Source: Nocardioides sp. L-11A
Lineage (GTDB): Bacteria; Actinomycetota; Actinomycetes; Propionibacteriales; Nocardioidaceae
Reading direction: 5' to 3'
DNA length: 64,000 bases
Assembly (NCBI GenBank): GCA_029961745.1
Contig: CP124680.1
Location: forward strand, 3,658,001-3,722,000
Below are positions 40,787 to 49,674 of the stretch, piece by piece. Within the stretch, counting starts at the first letter, position 1; each line of letters starts with the position of its first letter. The notes under the pieces were generated by a model that was not told the origin of the DNA, did no database searches, and saw nothing but the letters and a program-made list of their open reading frames with translations. The position numbers were made by a program, and so were the translations under genes.

Positions 40787-41917
40787 TCAGGCCAGGTCGG
40801 TGGTCCAGGCGTCGTAGGCGTAGACCCAGTCGGCGTCGGCGCTCGACTTCAGCCAGGTGTTGCCCCGTGAGCCGACCTGGATCCGGCCGGCCCGGGGCAG
40901 CCGCGCGGCCTCGTAGACCGCGAGCGCCCGGCCGACATCGGACCCGCCGCCCGCGAGTGCCCGGGTGAGCACGACCGCGTCCTCGACGGACATCGCGGCG
41001 CCCTGCGCCATGAACGGCATCATCGGGTGGGCCGCGTCGCCGAGCAGGGTGGCCCGGCCCACGGACCAGCGCGGCAGCGGGTCCCGGACGTACAGCGCCG
41101 ACTTGAGCACCGTGTCGCAGGCCGCCAGCAGCGCGCGGGCCTCGGGGTGGAAGGACTCGTACATCGCGCGCAGCTCGGCCACGTCGCCCGGTGTGGTCCA
41201 GGACTCCTCGGTCCACGACTCCTGCGGCGTGGTCGCGAAGATGAAGGTGTCCCGGCCCCGATTGAGCGGGAAGGTGACGATCTGGGTCTCCGGGTCGGGC
41301 CCCCACCACTTGGTGAACGCGTCGAGGCTGGGGACGTCGAGCCGGTCCGTCGGGACGACCGCACGGAAGGCGACGACGCCGGTGAACTCCGGTCTCTCCG
41401 CACCGAAGAGCTCCGAGCGGACGCTGGAGTGGATGCCGTCCGCCCCGACCGCGACGTCGATCTCCGCCGTCGTCCCGTCGTCGAACCCGAGTCGTACCGG
41501 CCCACCGGCCGGCTGCTCGAGCGACGTCAGCCGGCGCCCGAGCCGGATCACGTCCCCCGGCAGCGCGTCCTCGAGCGCCGTCAGGAGGTCGGCGCGATGG
41601 ATCGTCAGCTGCGGCGCGGCGTACTTCCGCTCGGCCGCGGCGCCCATCTCCAGCCGCGACGTCTCCTCGCCCGTGTCCCAGGTCCGGCTGATCCGGTACG
41701 ACGGCCGCGCCGCCGAGTCCCGGATGGCCGCACCGACGCCACCGCCCAGGCCGTCGATGGCCCGGACCGCGTTGGGCGTCAGGTTGATGTCCGCGCCGAC
41801 CCGGCCGAACTCGGGCGCCTGCTCGAAGACGGTCACCCCGATCCCCTGCGCGCGGAGGCCGATGGCGGCGGCGAGTCCGCCGATGCCCCCTCCGACGATG
41901 CCGACATGCACGCTCAT
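40787..41917 (-). CDS. NicC/salicylate-hydroxylase-like FAD monooxygenase
   Basis: A 376-residue group A flavin monooxygenase with FAD motif VGGGIGGLAAAIGL, DG motif GADGIHSSVRSEL and GDAAHPMMPFMAQGAAMSVEDA. From memory of the family, the closest named relative is 6-hydroxynicotinate 3-monooxygenase (NicC): both share KWW near residue 200, the SxxNTWLxSxxDxxWVYxYD end and the GD-HPM-P-MAQGA tract. NicC and salicylate 1-hydroxylase perform decarboxylative hydroxylation. The proposed role is therefore conversion of a hydroxylated aromatic or pyridine acid to a diol. It is the last gene of the minus-strand operon, 53 bp behind ALDH across a 9-bp tandem repeat. Confidence 0.82.
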   Translation of the reverse strand: MSVHVGIVGGGIGGLAAAIGLRAQGIGVTVFEQAPEFGRVGADINLTPNAVRAIDGLGGGVGAAIRDSAARPSYRISRTWDTGEETSRLEMGAAAERKYAAPQLTIHRADLLTALEDALPGDVIRLGRRLTSLEQPAGGPVRLGFDDGTTAEIDVAVGADGIHSSVRSELFGAERPEFTGVVAFRAVVPTDRLDVPSLDAFTKWWGPDPETQIVTFPLNRGRDTFIFATTPQESWTEESWTTPGDVAELRAMYESFHPEARALLAACDTVLKSALYVRDPLPRWSVGRATLLGDAAHPMMPFMAQGAAMSVEDAVVLTRALAGGGSDVGRALAVYEAARLPRAGRIQVGSRGNTWLKSSADADWVYAYDAWTTDLA

Positions 41918-41939
41918 TCTCTTCTTCGCCTCTCTCGAT

Positions 41940-41975
41940 CAGCTCGGTCAGCTCGGTCAGCTCGGGCAGCTCAGT
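41940..41975. repeat. 9-bp tandem repeat before the monooxygenase gene
   Basis: Four head-to-tail copies of CAGCTCGGT (last two with one or two changes) fill the gap between the ALDH stop (41971) and the monooxygenase start (41917). The last copy runs over the ALDH stop codon. It could tune spacing or be a slippage product; the function is unknown. Confidence 0.6.
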
Positions 41976-43449
41976 CGGCCCAGGCGATCGGGCCGGACGT
42001 GCCCAGGTAGATGCTCTTCTGGCGTTGGTAGGCGCGGATCGCGCCGAGCCCCTTCTCGCGGGAGGAGCCGCTGTCCTTCACCCCGCCGAACGGCGTCGCG
42101 ATCGACAGCTGCTTGTAGGTGTTGACCCACACCGTGCCGGCCTCGACCAGGCGGGCGATCCGCCAGGCCCGGGCGAAGTCGCGGGTCCAGATGCCGCACG
42201 CCAGCCCGTAGGCCGTGTCGTTGGCCGCGGCGACCAGCTCCGCCTCGTCGCGGAACCGCAGCGCGACCAGGACCGGCCCGAAGATCTCCTCGCGCACGAT
42301 CGCCGCGTCGGCCGGGAGACCGTCGATCACGGTCGGGCGCAGGTAGCTGCCCGCCGCCAGAGCGGGGTCGTCCGGCCGTACGCCTCCGGCCCGCAGGGTG
42401 CCGCCCGCGGCCAGCCCGCCGGCGACATACCGCTCGACGGAGTCACGGTGCGCGGAGGTGATGAGCGGCCCGAGCTGGGTGCCCTCGGCCCGGGGGTGCC
42501 CGACCCGGAGCGCATCGGCGCGCGCGGCGACCCGACCCACCACCTCGTCGTACACGCTGTCGTGGACGAAGAGCCGCGACCCGGCGATGCAGGACTGACC
42601 CTGGGAGCTGAAGATGCCGTACAGGATGCCGTTGACAGCGAGGTCGAGGTCGGCGTCGGGGAGCACGATGGTGGGCGACTTCCCACCGAGCTCCAGGGAG
42701 GTCGTCTTCAGCAGCCGCGCGGCGGTGGCAGCGAGCTCCCGGCCGGTGTCGGTGCCGCCGGTGAAGGAGAGGTGGCCAACCCCGGGATGCTCGACGAGCG
42801 CCTGCCCGACGGTGCGCCCGGGCCCCGGCAGCACGCTGATCAGGCCCTCGGGCAGTCCCGCCTCCAACAGCAGGGCACCGAGCTCGAGGGCGAGCAGCGG
42901 TGTCCAGGCCGCGGGCTTGAGGACGACGGCGTTGCCCGCGGCGAGCGCCGGGGCGACCTTCTGGGCGTCCGAGGCGATCGGGCTGTTCCACGGGGTGATC
43001 GCGCCGACCACGCCGATCGGCTCGTGCACCGAGAACGCGAGGTAGTCGCCGCGCGAGGGCGGGATCGCCCCCTCCTCGGTCTCGAGCACGGCCGCGACGT
43101 AGCGGAACGTGCCGGCGGCACTCGCGACCAGCGCCCGGGTCTCGGTCAGCGGCTTACCGTTGTCCCGGCTCTGGAGCACGGCGAGCTGCTCGCTGCGGGC
43201 CTCGATGAGGTCCGCGGTCCGCGCCAGGTAGCGCGCCCGCTGGTGCGGGAGCATCGTGCGCCAGGCGGCGGCCGACCGAGCCGCGTCACCACGACGGACG
43301 GCGGTGTCGACGTCGGCGGGCGTGGCGCCGGCCAGGGTGGCGACGGTGGTGCCGTCGGCGGGGTCGGTGGCGACCAGGTCGGCGCCCGAGCCGACCACCC
43401 ACTCGCCGCCGACGAGGATCCGCCCCTCCGGGGCGAGACGACCGGTCAT
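41971..43449 (-). CDS. NAD(P)+-dependent aldehyde dehydrogenase
   Basis: A 492-residue ALDH. The catalytic Cys lies in SSQGQSCIAGSR and the general base Glu in SLELGGKSP; the cofactor region is TPWNSPIASDAQKVAPALAAGN and the end NTYKQLSIATPFGGVKDSG. It resembles the group of betaine/hydroxymuconic-semialdehyde-type ALDHs, which fits oxidation of a semialdehyde from extradiol ring cleavage or of the aldehyde released by the TPP enzyme. The ATG at 43449 overlaps the TPP-enzyme stop (ATGA). Confidence 0.9.
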   Translation of the reverse strand: MTGRLAPEGRILVGGEWVVGSGADLVATDPADGTTVATLAGATPADVDTAVRRGDAARSAAAWRTMLPHQRARYLARTADLIEARSEQLAVLQSRDNGKPLTETRALVASAAGTFRYVAAVLETEEGAIPPSRGDYLAFSVHEPIGVVGAITPWNSPIASDAQKVAPALAAGNAVVLKPAAWTPLLALELGALLLEAGLPEGLISVLPGPGRTVGQALVEHPGVGHLSFTGGTDTGRELAATAARLLKTTSLELGGKSPTIVLPDADLDLAVNGILYGIFSSQGQSCIAGSRLFVHDSVYDEVVGRVAARADALRVGHPRAEGTQLGPLITSAHRDSVERYVAGGLAAGGTLRAGGVRPDDPALAAGSYLRPTVIDGLPADAAIVREEIFGPVLVALRFRDEAELVAAANDTAYGLACGIWTRDFARAWRIARLVEAGTVWVNTYKQLSIATPFGGVKDSGSSREKGLGAIRAYQRQKSIYLGTSGPIAWAD

Positions 43450-45095
43450 GATGCTGCTCCTGGGACGTGGACGGGTGGGGTGAACGGCCGCGGCATGACC
43501 GGGTACGACGTCAGGTCGACCTCGACGACGACCGGGCCGCCGTCCGCGACGGCCTGCTCGAAGGTCCCGGCGACGGCGCCGGGCTCGGTGATCCGCAGAT
43601 GGGTCAGACCCATCGAGCCGCAGAGCGCGGCGTAGTCGGGGGTCAGCAGGTCGACGCCGGAGCGCGGCCGGCCCAGCGACTCCTGCATGTTGCGCAGCAC
43701 GCCGTAGCCGCCGTCGTTGAACACGACGAGCACGAGCCATGGCCTCTCCTGCGCCATCGTCGTCAGCTCGCCCAGGTGGACGGCGAGCCCGCCGTCGCCG
43801 ACGATGCCGACGCTCGGGGCCGCCGGGCGGGCGAGCGCCGCGCCGATCGCCATGCCGAGCCCCTGACCGATGCCGCCACCGCGCGGGAAGACGTTGCTGC
43901 GCGGGTCGTGCATCTCGAGCAGCCGGTTGCCCCACGCGCTCGACGCGATGGTGACATCGCGCGCGACGACGGCGTCGCGCGGCAGCACCTTGCGCAGCGC
44001 GTCGGCGAACAGCGCGTGCTCGCCGAGCCCGGCCCGCTGGGTCTCGCGCACCGCGGCCCGGGTGACCCGGACCCGCTCGGCCCACGCCGACCGGTGCGGC
44101 ATCGCTGCGGCGACCAGGGCGTCGAGGACGGCGTCCAGGAAGGTCGCGGCGTCGGCGACGACGCCGAGCTCGGCCGGGAACACCCGGCCGATCGCGGCGG
44201 GGTCGACGTCGACCTGCACGTGCCGGGCCGGGACGTCGAGGGCGTAGTCGCCGGTCTCGTTGGACCGGAAGTGCGTGCCGATGCTGAGCAGCAGGTCGGC
44301 GTCGGCAAGCAGCGCGCGCCCGGCCGGCGCGGTGGCGTAGTTGCCCACGCACAGCTCGTGGTCCTCGGGGACGGCGCCCCGGCCGGAGTTGCTGGTGAAC
44401 AGCGCGGCGCCGGTCAGCTCGACCAGGCGGCGCAGCTGCGCACCGGCCCGGGCGACGCCGCCGCCGGCCCAGATCGCCGGGCGCTCGCCGGCGCGCAGCA
44501 GGCTGACCACCTCCGCGACCCGGACCGGGTCGGCGGGTGCCGGCGCGGCCGGCTCCGGCGCAGCGGGCAGCGCACCCGGGACGGCGTACTGCAGGTCGAT
44601 CGGCCACTCCACGCTGGCCGGCCCGCCGGGGGCGGTCAGCGCCCGCTCGGCCGCCTCCTGCAGGACCGCGCCGGCGGACGCGGCGTCGGGAACGGCGACG
44701 GCGTGCTTCGAGACCGCGGTCAGCATGCCGAGCTGGTCCTTGGTCTCGTGGATGAAGCCGCGCCCGGAGCCGAGGTACGGCGTGTCCACCTGCCCGGTCA
44801 CGTGCAGCACCGAGGTGCCCGCGCTGAGCGACTCGACGAGCGAGCCGGCGGCGTTGCCGGCGCCGGTGCCCGTACTGGTGAGCGCGCAGCCCAGCCCGCC
44901 GCGAGCACGGGCGTAGCCGTCGGCGGCGTTGACCGCCGTCGCCTCGTGCCGCACCGGCACGAACCGCAGGTCCCGGGCGACGGCCTCGACCAGGGGCAGG
45001 TTGTGGACGCTGACGACACCGAAGACGGTGTCGACGTCGTACCGGCGCAGCAGGTCGACGAGCAGGTCGCCACCGGTGCGGTCCGGGCTGGTCAT
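43446..45095 (-). CDS. Thiamine-diphosphate-dependent 2-oxoacid decarboxylase/lyase
   Basis: A 549-residue ThDP enzyme with the three domains of the acetolactate synthase/benzoylformate decarboxylase family. The catalytic Glu51 is in RHEATAVNAADGYAR; the ThDP/Mg motif runs from GDGGLAVHLGEL to FNDGGYGVL. It lacks an obvious regulatory partner, so it is unlikely to be a biosynthetic acetohydroxyacid synthase. In this catabolic operon it probably cleaves a 2-oxo acid to an aldehyde for the neighbouring ALDH. The ATG at 45095 has GAGGAGAG before it. Confidence 0.87.
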   Translation of the reverse strand: MTSPDRTGGDLLVDLLRRYDVDTVFGVVSVHNLPLVEAVARDLRFVPVRHEATAVNAADGYARARGGLGCALTSTGTGAGNAAGSLVESLSAGTSVLHVTGQVDTPYLGSGRGFIHETKDQLGMLTAVSKHAVAVPDAASAGAVLQEAAERALTAPGGPASVEWPIDLQYAVPGALPAAPEPAAPAPADPVRVAEVVSLLRAGERPAIWAGGGVARAGAQLRRLVELTGAALFTSNSGRGAVPEDHELCVGNYATAPAGRALLADADLLLSIGTHFRSNETGDYALDVPARHVQVDVDPAAIGRVFPAELGVVADAATFLDAVLDALVAAAMPHRSAWAERVRVTRAAVRETQRAGLGEHALFADALRKVLPRDAVVARDVTIASSAWGNRLLEMHDPRSNVFPRGGGIGQGLGMAIGAALARPAAPSVGIVGDGGLAVHLGELTTMAQERPWLVLVVFNDGGYGVLRNMQESLGRPRSGVDLLTPDYAALCGSMGLTHLRITEPGAVAGTFEQAVADGGPVVVEVDLTSYPVMPRPFTPPVHVPGAAS

Positions 45096-45120
45096 GTTCT
45101 CTCCTCGTTGGGGGAATGGG

Positions 45121-45927
45121 TCAGAACAGGCCGCGGGAGACCCCGCCGCACACGTCGAGCGCCGCGCCGGTGACATACGACGAGCGCGGGGACAGCAGGA
45201 ACGCGATCGCCGCGGCGACCTCCTCCGCCCGGCCGAAACGACCGAGCGCGATGCCGCGGTCGGTCGCGATCTCCTGTTCCCAGGCGGCGTAGTCGCGGTC
45301 GTCCCCGGAGCCGTCGTACCGCCGGCGCCACTGGCCGGTGTCGACGAGGCCCAGGCAGACCGAGTTCACCCGGACCCCGCGGGGGGCGTACTCCACCGAC
45401 ATCGACTTGGTGAGGTTGAGCAGTCCGGCCCGGGCCGCGGAGGTCGTCACCAGCCGTGGCTCCGGCTGCTTGGCGAGCACCGCGTTGACGTTGACGACCG
45501 CGGCGGCCGGCGACCGCTCGAGCCAGGGCAGGGTCGCGTCGAGCACGTTGAGGACGCTGCTGAACTTCAGGTCCAGCTCGTCGAGGAAGTCGGCGGTGCG
45601 GACCTCGGCGAGGCCGGCCATCCGGGACTGACCGGCGTTGTTGACGACACCGTCGATGCCGCCGAAGACCTCGCCGCCGTCAGCGACGAGGGCAGCGACC
45701 CCGGCGGCGTCACGGACGTCGCACACCCGGGCGAGCAGCCGGCCCGGCAGCGCCGCGGACCCGAGCGACGCGGCCAGCCCCTCCGCCGCCCGGTCGAGCG
45801 CAGCGGCCCGGCGCCCGCAGGTGACGACACGCGCACCCTCGGCGAGGAGCAGCTCGACGGTGGCCAGGCCGACCCCCGAGCTCCCCCCGGTGACGAGGTA
45901 GGTGCGGTCGCGCAGGTCCAGGTCCAC
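45121..45927 (-). CDS. SDR-family protein lacking the Tyr-Lys pair
   Basis: A 268-residue Rossmann protein of the SDR family: TGGSSGVGLA cofactor loop, NNAGQSRMAG and PRGVRVNSVCLGLVDT. Where the catalytic YxxxK belongs, the chain reads VTTSAARAGLLNLTK, with Thr in place of Tyr and Arg in place of Lys by my alignment; the Ser region is VNVNAVLAK without Ser. It may be a dehydratase, isomerase or decarboxylase using the fold, or inactive. GTG start at 45927, 3 nt behind the cupin stop. It lies 25 bp before the TPP-enzyme gene in the same operon. Confidence 0.8.
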   Translation of the reverse strand: MDLDLRDRTYLVTGGSSGVGLATVELLLAEGARVVTCGRRAAALDRAAEGLAASLGSAALPGRLLARVCDVRDAAGVAALVADGGEVFGGIDGVVNNAGQSRMAGLAEVRTADFLDELDLKFSSVLNVLDATLPWLERSPAAAVVNVNAVLAKQPEPRLVTTSAARAGLLNLTKSMSVEYAPRGVRVNSVCLGLVDTGQWRRRYDGSGDDRDYAAWEQEIATDRGIALGRFGRAEEVAAAIAFLLSPRSSYVTGAALDVCGGVSRGLF

Positions 45928-45930
45928 GTC

Positions 45931-46440
45931 TCAGTCCCGGGTCACGCCGTGCATCGCCGACGTCGCGGGGTAGGTCGGCACCTGCGGCTTGCGGGCGCCG
46001 ATGATCACGCAGAAGAGCGCGTCGGTGTCGCCGTTGTTCTTCAGGCTGCGCGGTACGCCGGCCGGCACGACGATCATGTCGCGATAGCCCAGGGTCCGCT
46101 TGACGACCTCCCCGTCCCGGTGGACGCCGACCTCGACCTCTCCCTCGAGCACGAAGAATGCCTCCTCCGCGTCGTGGTGGGTGTGCTCGGGGCCCTCCGC
46201 ACCCGGCGGGAGCAGCATGTTGGAGAAGGTGAAGCCCTGCGAGGCGATGGTCCGGCGGTCGTTCTCGTGGTCGCCGGTCGCGCCGGAGCCGACGTAGCGG
46301 ATCTGGGCACGCCTGAACTGGTCGCCGGCCTTGGCCTGGAAGCCCAGGGTGTCCCAGTCCTCGTGCCGGGTGGCGCGGGTGAGGATCAGCGAGTCGGTGA
46401 ACGCGGCGAGGTCCTCGGCGGTGTCGTACTGGAGGGTCAT
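45931..46440 (-). CDS. Cupin-domain protein
   Basis: A 169-residue single-domain cupin. Motif 1 reads GAEGPEHTHHDAEEAFFVLEGEVEVGV (His, His, Glu ligands) and motif 2 RDMIVVPAGVPRSLKNNGD, where the usual metal His is replaced by Arg or lost. It could be a non-haem iron dioxygenase, an isomerase or a small sensor. It is the next gene after the alpha/beta hydrolase with an ATGA overlap and belongs to the same operon. The substrate is unknown. Confidence 0.82.
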   Translation of the reverse strand: MTLQYDTAEDLAAFTDSLILTRATRHEDWDTLGFQAKAGDQFRRAQIRYVGSGATGDHENDRRTIASQGFTFSNMLLPPGAEGPEHTHHDAEEAFFVLEGEVEVGVHRDGEVVKRTLGYRDMIVVPAGVPRSLKNNGDTDALFCVIIGARKPQVPTYPATSAMHGVTRD

Positions 46441-47255
46441 GGGATCTTCCTTTCGTGGAGGTCGGCCGCGGTCCGGGCCGCGGCCAGGAGGTCGGCGGCG
46501 CGGGTGAATCCGCGCAGCCAGGCGTCGACCAGGGCGGGGCGCTCCTGGTTGGCGAGATGACCGGCTCCCGGGATCAGCACGAGCGCCGAGCCGGGAACGA
46601 GCGCCGCGATCTCCCGGGCGCGGTCCGGGCCGGTCACCCGGTCCTCGGCGCCCGCCAGCACCAGCGTGGGTGCCGTGATCCGGCCCAGGTCCGCGGACAG
46701 GTCTGCCGCGGCCATCGCCTCCGCGGCGCGGGCGTAGCCGGGCGGGCGGACGGCGGCGGCCATCGTGGCGACGACGTGCTCGACGAGCGCGGCGTCGGCG
46801 TCGGGCGAGAGCAGTCGCGGCCCGCGCTGCCGCGCGAAGGCGGCGGCCCCCAGTCGGAGCAGCTCGCCGGACCGCTCCCGCATCGCGGCGGCGCGCGCCG
46901 CGTCGACGCCCGAGCCGAGGCTCGCTCCGATCACCGTGAGGCTCCGGACGAGCTCCGGGTGCGACGCCGCGGTCCGCAGGGCGAGGACGCCGCCCCAGGA
47001 CACCCCGACGAGGTGCACCGGCCGGTCGCCGAACCGGTCGCGGGCGAGCGCCGCCGCGCGGTCGACGTACCCGTCGAGGTCGAGCAGGACGTCCGGGTCG
47101 GAGGACGCGGCGTACCCGGGGGCGTCCCAGGCCACCATCGCCAGCTCGTCGGCGAGCGCGGAGAGCTGGTGACCGAAGGCGAGGGAGGAGGACCCGATGC
47201 CGTGCAGCATCAGTGTCGGCGCGCCGGTTCCGGCCGCGCGGAACGCCAGCACCAC
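46437..47255 (-). CDS. Alpha/beta hydrolase, possible ring-cleavage-product hydrolase
   Basis: A 272-residue alpha/beta hydrolase with the HGIGSSSLAF oxyanion loop, nucleophile elbow VGVSWGGVLA (near residue 100), acid in LAGAEDRVTGPD and His in IPGAGHLANQER. This layout matches the meta-cleavage product hydrolases and enol-lactonases. GTG start at 47255 lies directly against the TAG stop of the AspDH-like gene. With the extradiol dioxygenase two genes upstream, C-C hydrolysis of a ring-cleavage product is the most economical idea; not proven. Confidence 0.82.
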   Translation of the reverse strand: MVLAFRAAGTGAPTLMLHGIGSSSLAFGHQLSALADELAMVAWDAPGYAASSDPDVLLDLDGYVDRAAALARDRFGDRPVHLVGVSWGGVLALRTAASHPELVRSLTVIGASLGSGVDAARAAAMRERSGELLRLGAAAFARQRGPRLLSPDADAALVEHVVATMAAAVRPPGYARAAEAMAAADLSADLGRITAPTLVLAGAEDRVTGPDRAREIAALVPGSALVLIPGAGHLANQERPALVDAWLRGFTRAADLLAAARTAADLHERKIP

Positions 47256-48062
47256 CTAGATCACCCCGCTGGGACGGCCGGTCAGCGCGGCCAGGGACCG
47301 CAGCACCGCATGCGGTACGACGCCACTGGTGCGCGGGTTCTGCGGCGAGGGCAGGTTCTCGATCTCGAACGCGTAGCGCCCGGCCATCCCCTCCGCGACG
47401 ACCCGGTGGCAGGTCAGCTCGGCGGCCGGGTCGGCGACCAGGCGGACGTCGACGAGGTCGAAGTCGCCGACCACCCAGCCCACGGTCGCCGCGACGTTGA
47501 GGGAGCGCGGGAACAGCCGGGTCGCCTCGCGGGCGTTGCCGCGGAAGACCTCGACGGCCGCGGTCGTCGCCCGCAACCGCTCGGCGGCGGGGTCGTCCAT
47601 CCACGGCTGGACCAGCGTGGCCGGCAGCTTGGTCGTGGTGACCTCGACCCGGGTCAACGGGCCCTGGGCGGCGGCCGAGGAGAGGATGTCGAGCCCGCCG
47701 ATCGCTCCCGCGGTGAGCAGGAAGCGGCCCGGACCGGCCGCGCGGACCGCGGCGGCCAGCTCCGGGTCAGCCAGCGCACCGACCGAGGTGATGAGCAGGT
47801 CGATGCCGCGCTCGAGGATGTCGACGGCCCGTTGGACGACGACCGCCTGGCCCGCGCACTCGACGACCACGTCGGCCTGCTCGAGCGCGGCCTCCAGCCG
47901 CAACTGGGGCACGCCCAGGTCCCCGACCGGCCGCGGGTCGACGACCGCGACGGGGACGACGTCCGGGACGACGCCGCGCAGCAGGGCGGCGACGACGCTC
48001 GCGCCGATCGCTCCGCCGCCGATGACGACGGCCCGCACCGGATCCGGACGGGTCCGGCTCAC
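47256..48062 (-). CDS. L-aspartate dehydrogenase-like oxidoreductase
   Basis: A 268-residue protein with the Rossmann start VIGGGAIGASV, the middle CAGQ and SVGALAD tract, and the family core AGAIGGLDILSSAAA plus RSLNVAATVGW typical of the NadX/AspDH (DUF108) family. NadX makes iminoaspartate for NAD synthesis, but here the gene sits in a catabolic operon between an extradiol dioxygenase and a C-C hydrolase without nadA or nadC. It more likely oxidises or reduces a carboxylated semialdehyde, imine or amino acid. GTG start at 48062 overlaps the dioxygenase stop. Confidence 0.8.
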   Translation of the reverse strand: MSRTRPDPVRAVVIGGGAIGASVVAALLRGVVPDVVPVAVVDPRPVGDLGVPQLRLEAALEQADVVVECAGQAVVVQRAVDILERGIDLLITSVGALADPELAAAVRAAGPGRFLLTAGAIGGLDILSSAAAQGPLTRVEVTTTKLPATLVQPWMDDPAAERLRATTAAVEVFRGNAREATRLFPRSLNVAATVGWVVGDFDLVDVRLVADPAAELTCHRVVAEGMAGRYAFEIENLPSPQNPRTSGVVPHAVLRSLAALTGRPSGVI

Positions 48063-48988
48063 GGCGTACCCACCGCGGCGGTCGCGTCGAGCGCGCCCCG
48101 GTCCTCGACGCCCGCCATGTGCGTCCGCACGTCGGAGGAGGGCGGGCCCGCGGTGCCCCACAGGTCGGACAACTCGGGCACCCGGCGCCAGACCCGGCAC
48201 AGCCACTGGTCCTCGACGACCTGGGCGACGTCCGAGGTGTACTCGCACACCAGCCCGGCGGGGTCGGCGAAGTAGGAGAAGGTGTTGTTGCCCGGCCCGT
48301 GCCGGCCCGGACCCCACAGCGGCGTGATGCCGTGGTGTCTCAGCGAGCCGATGCCGCGCATGAAGTGGTCCATCGAGGCCATCTCGTAGGCGACGTGGTT
48401 CACGGAGGTCCAGGCGGCCTGGTTGAACGCGATGCTGTGGTGATCGGTGTTGCACCGCAGGAACGCCATCTGGTGCTCCGACCAGTCGGAGACCCGCATG
48501 CCCAGGACCTGCGTGTAGAAGGCCACCGCGCGATCGATGTCGACGGTGTTGAGCACGACATGGGTCACGCCGACGGGCACCGGCAGGTCCCGACTGCGCG
48601 GCGTCACGGAGTGGAGGTCGCAGCTGAGCTCGATCCGGCGCCCCTCGGGATCGACGAGGACCAGTCCGTACCCCGCGCCCGCGTCGTCGAGTGGGCCGGG
48701 CTCGCGCAGCAGCGGCACGCCCTGGGCGACGAGCCGCCGGGCCGCCGCGTCGACCTCCGCGGGGGTGCGGACCGCGAAGCTGATCCGGCCGAGCGCGTTG
48801 CGCTCGGAGCGGCTGAGCTGGAGCACGTGGTGATCGGGCCCGGTGCCGCGCAGCCAGGTGTGGTCGGTGTCCCGCTCCACCACCGACAGGCCCCAGACCT
48901 CGGCATAGAAGTCGCTGCACGCGGTCACGTCCGGGACACCGAGCTGGACCGACCGCAGGGAGTGCAGTCGTACGACGGGCTGTTCCAT
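48059..48988 (-). CDS. Extradiol (catechol 2,3-type) dioxygenase, two-domain VOC
   Basis: A 309-residue two-domain vicinal-oxygen-chelate dioxygenase. The C-terminal domain holds the Fe(II) ligands: His in VTHVVLNTVD, His in the CNTDHHSIAFN / VNHVAYEM region, and Glu in LVCEYTSD. The N-terminal half is a second VOC repeat (VQLGVPDVTACSDFYAEVWGL). Enzymes of this type open catechol-like rings next to the diol. It is the first gene of the eight-gene minus-strand operon; ATG at 48988 has GAGAGAAAGGG upstream and faces the divergent MarR gene across the shared operator. Confidence 0.87.
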   Translation of the reverse strand: MEQPVVRLHSLRSVQLGVPDVTACSDFYAEVWGLSVVERDTDHTWLRGTGPDHHVLQLSRSERNALGRISFAVRTPAEVDAAARRLVAQGVPLLREPGPLDDAGAGYGLVLVDPEGRRIELSCDLHSVTPRSRDLPVPVGVTHVVLNTVDIDRAVAFYTQVLGMRVSDWSEHQMAFLRCNTDHHSIAFNQAAWTSVNHVAYEMASMDHFMRGIGSLRHHGITPLWGPGRHGPGNNTFSYFADPAGLVCEYTSDVAQVVEDQWLCRVWRRVPELSDLWGTAGPPSSDVRTHMAGVEDRGALDATAAVGTP

Positions 48989-49016
48989 GTCGCCCCTTTC
49001 TCTCAGGTCTTAATTT

Positions 49017-49034
49017 CTAAGTGATGAGATACTT
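49017..49034. promoter_or_regulatory. MarR operator between dioxygenase and marR paralogue 2
   Basis: CTAAGTGATG (49017-49026) followed by AGATACTT (49027-49034). On the minus strand this reads AAGTATCTCATCACTTAG, combining the AAGTATCT box seen at 40664 with the ATCACTAAG-like half of the site at 36097. It sits in the 101-bp divergent promoter region. Confidence 0.7.
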
Positions 49035-49089
49035 ACTGTCAAGCATGTTAACTGGAAGAAGTCCCCGGAACGTCGCTAGCATCCGGGCC

Positions 49090-49653
49090 ATGGCCCACCA
49101 GGACGCCGCCCAGGACGCTGACCGTGCCGACCGATCCGGCAGGTCGGGTGGCTCCGGCGTCTCCGACGTCGACCGGTTCGTCCAGCAGTGGCGGGAGCAG
49201 CGGCCCGATCTCGACCCTTCGCCGATCGCGCTCTTCGGCCGTGTGCACCGCGTCTACCTGCGCTACCAGGCGGTCATCACGAAGTGCTTCGAGGACTTCG
49301 GTCTCAACCCGGCGTCCTTCGACGTGCTCGCGGCGCTGCGCCGGGCGGGCGCGCCGTACCGGATGACCGGCACCGAGCTGGCGGCGGAGTCGCTGCTCTC
49401 GTCGGCCGGCATCACCTTCCGCCTCGACAAGCTCGAGCAGGCGGGACTGATCACGCGGATCCGCGACACCCAGGACCGCCGCGTGGTCCACTCCCAGCTC
49501 ACCGCCGAGGGCCTGGCTCTCATCGACGAGGCCATCGCGGCGCACCTCGACAACGAGCACCGGCTGCTCGCCGGGATCGACGACGCCGACGCCGAGCGAC
49601 TGGCCGCGCTACTGCAGCGCCTCGAGGACTCGATCCTGGCCACGCGGTCCTAG
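49090..49653 (+). CDS. MarR-family regulator (paralogue 2)
   Basis: A 187-residue MarR protein with winged helix GLNPASFDVLAALRRAGAPYRMTGTELAAESLLSSAG and wing DRRVVHSQLTAEGLALID, paralogous to the regulator at 40047. The ATG at 49090 (MAHQDAAQ) is preferred; an in-frame ATG at 49021 lies inside the operator. It is divergent from the dioxygenase operon and is followed after 21 bp by the hydroxyacid dehydrogenase and SDR genes, so it probably controls both arms. Two related MarR proteins with related operators suggest cross-talk. Confidence 0.88.
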   Translation: MAHQDAAQDADRADRSGRSGGSGVSDVDRFVQQWREQRPDLDPSPIALFGRVHRVYLRYQAVITKCFEDFGLNPASFDVLAALRRAGAPYRMTGTELAAESLLSSAGITFRLDKLEQAGLITRIRDTQDRRVVHSQLTAEGLALIDEAIAAHLDNEHRLLAGIDDADAERLAALLQRLEDSILATRS

Positions 49654-49674
49654 CCGCGCCTCTATGTTGGAGGG

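Noticed and set aside
47256..48062. nadX role in NAD biosynthesis
   Set aside because: No nadA, nadB or nadC beside it and strict operon embedding with ring-cleavage genes; kept only as AspDH-like.
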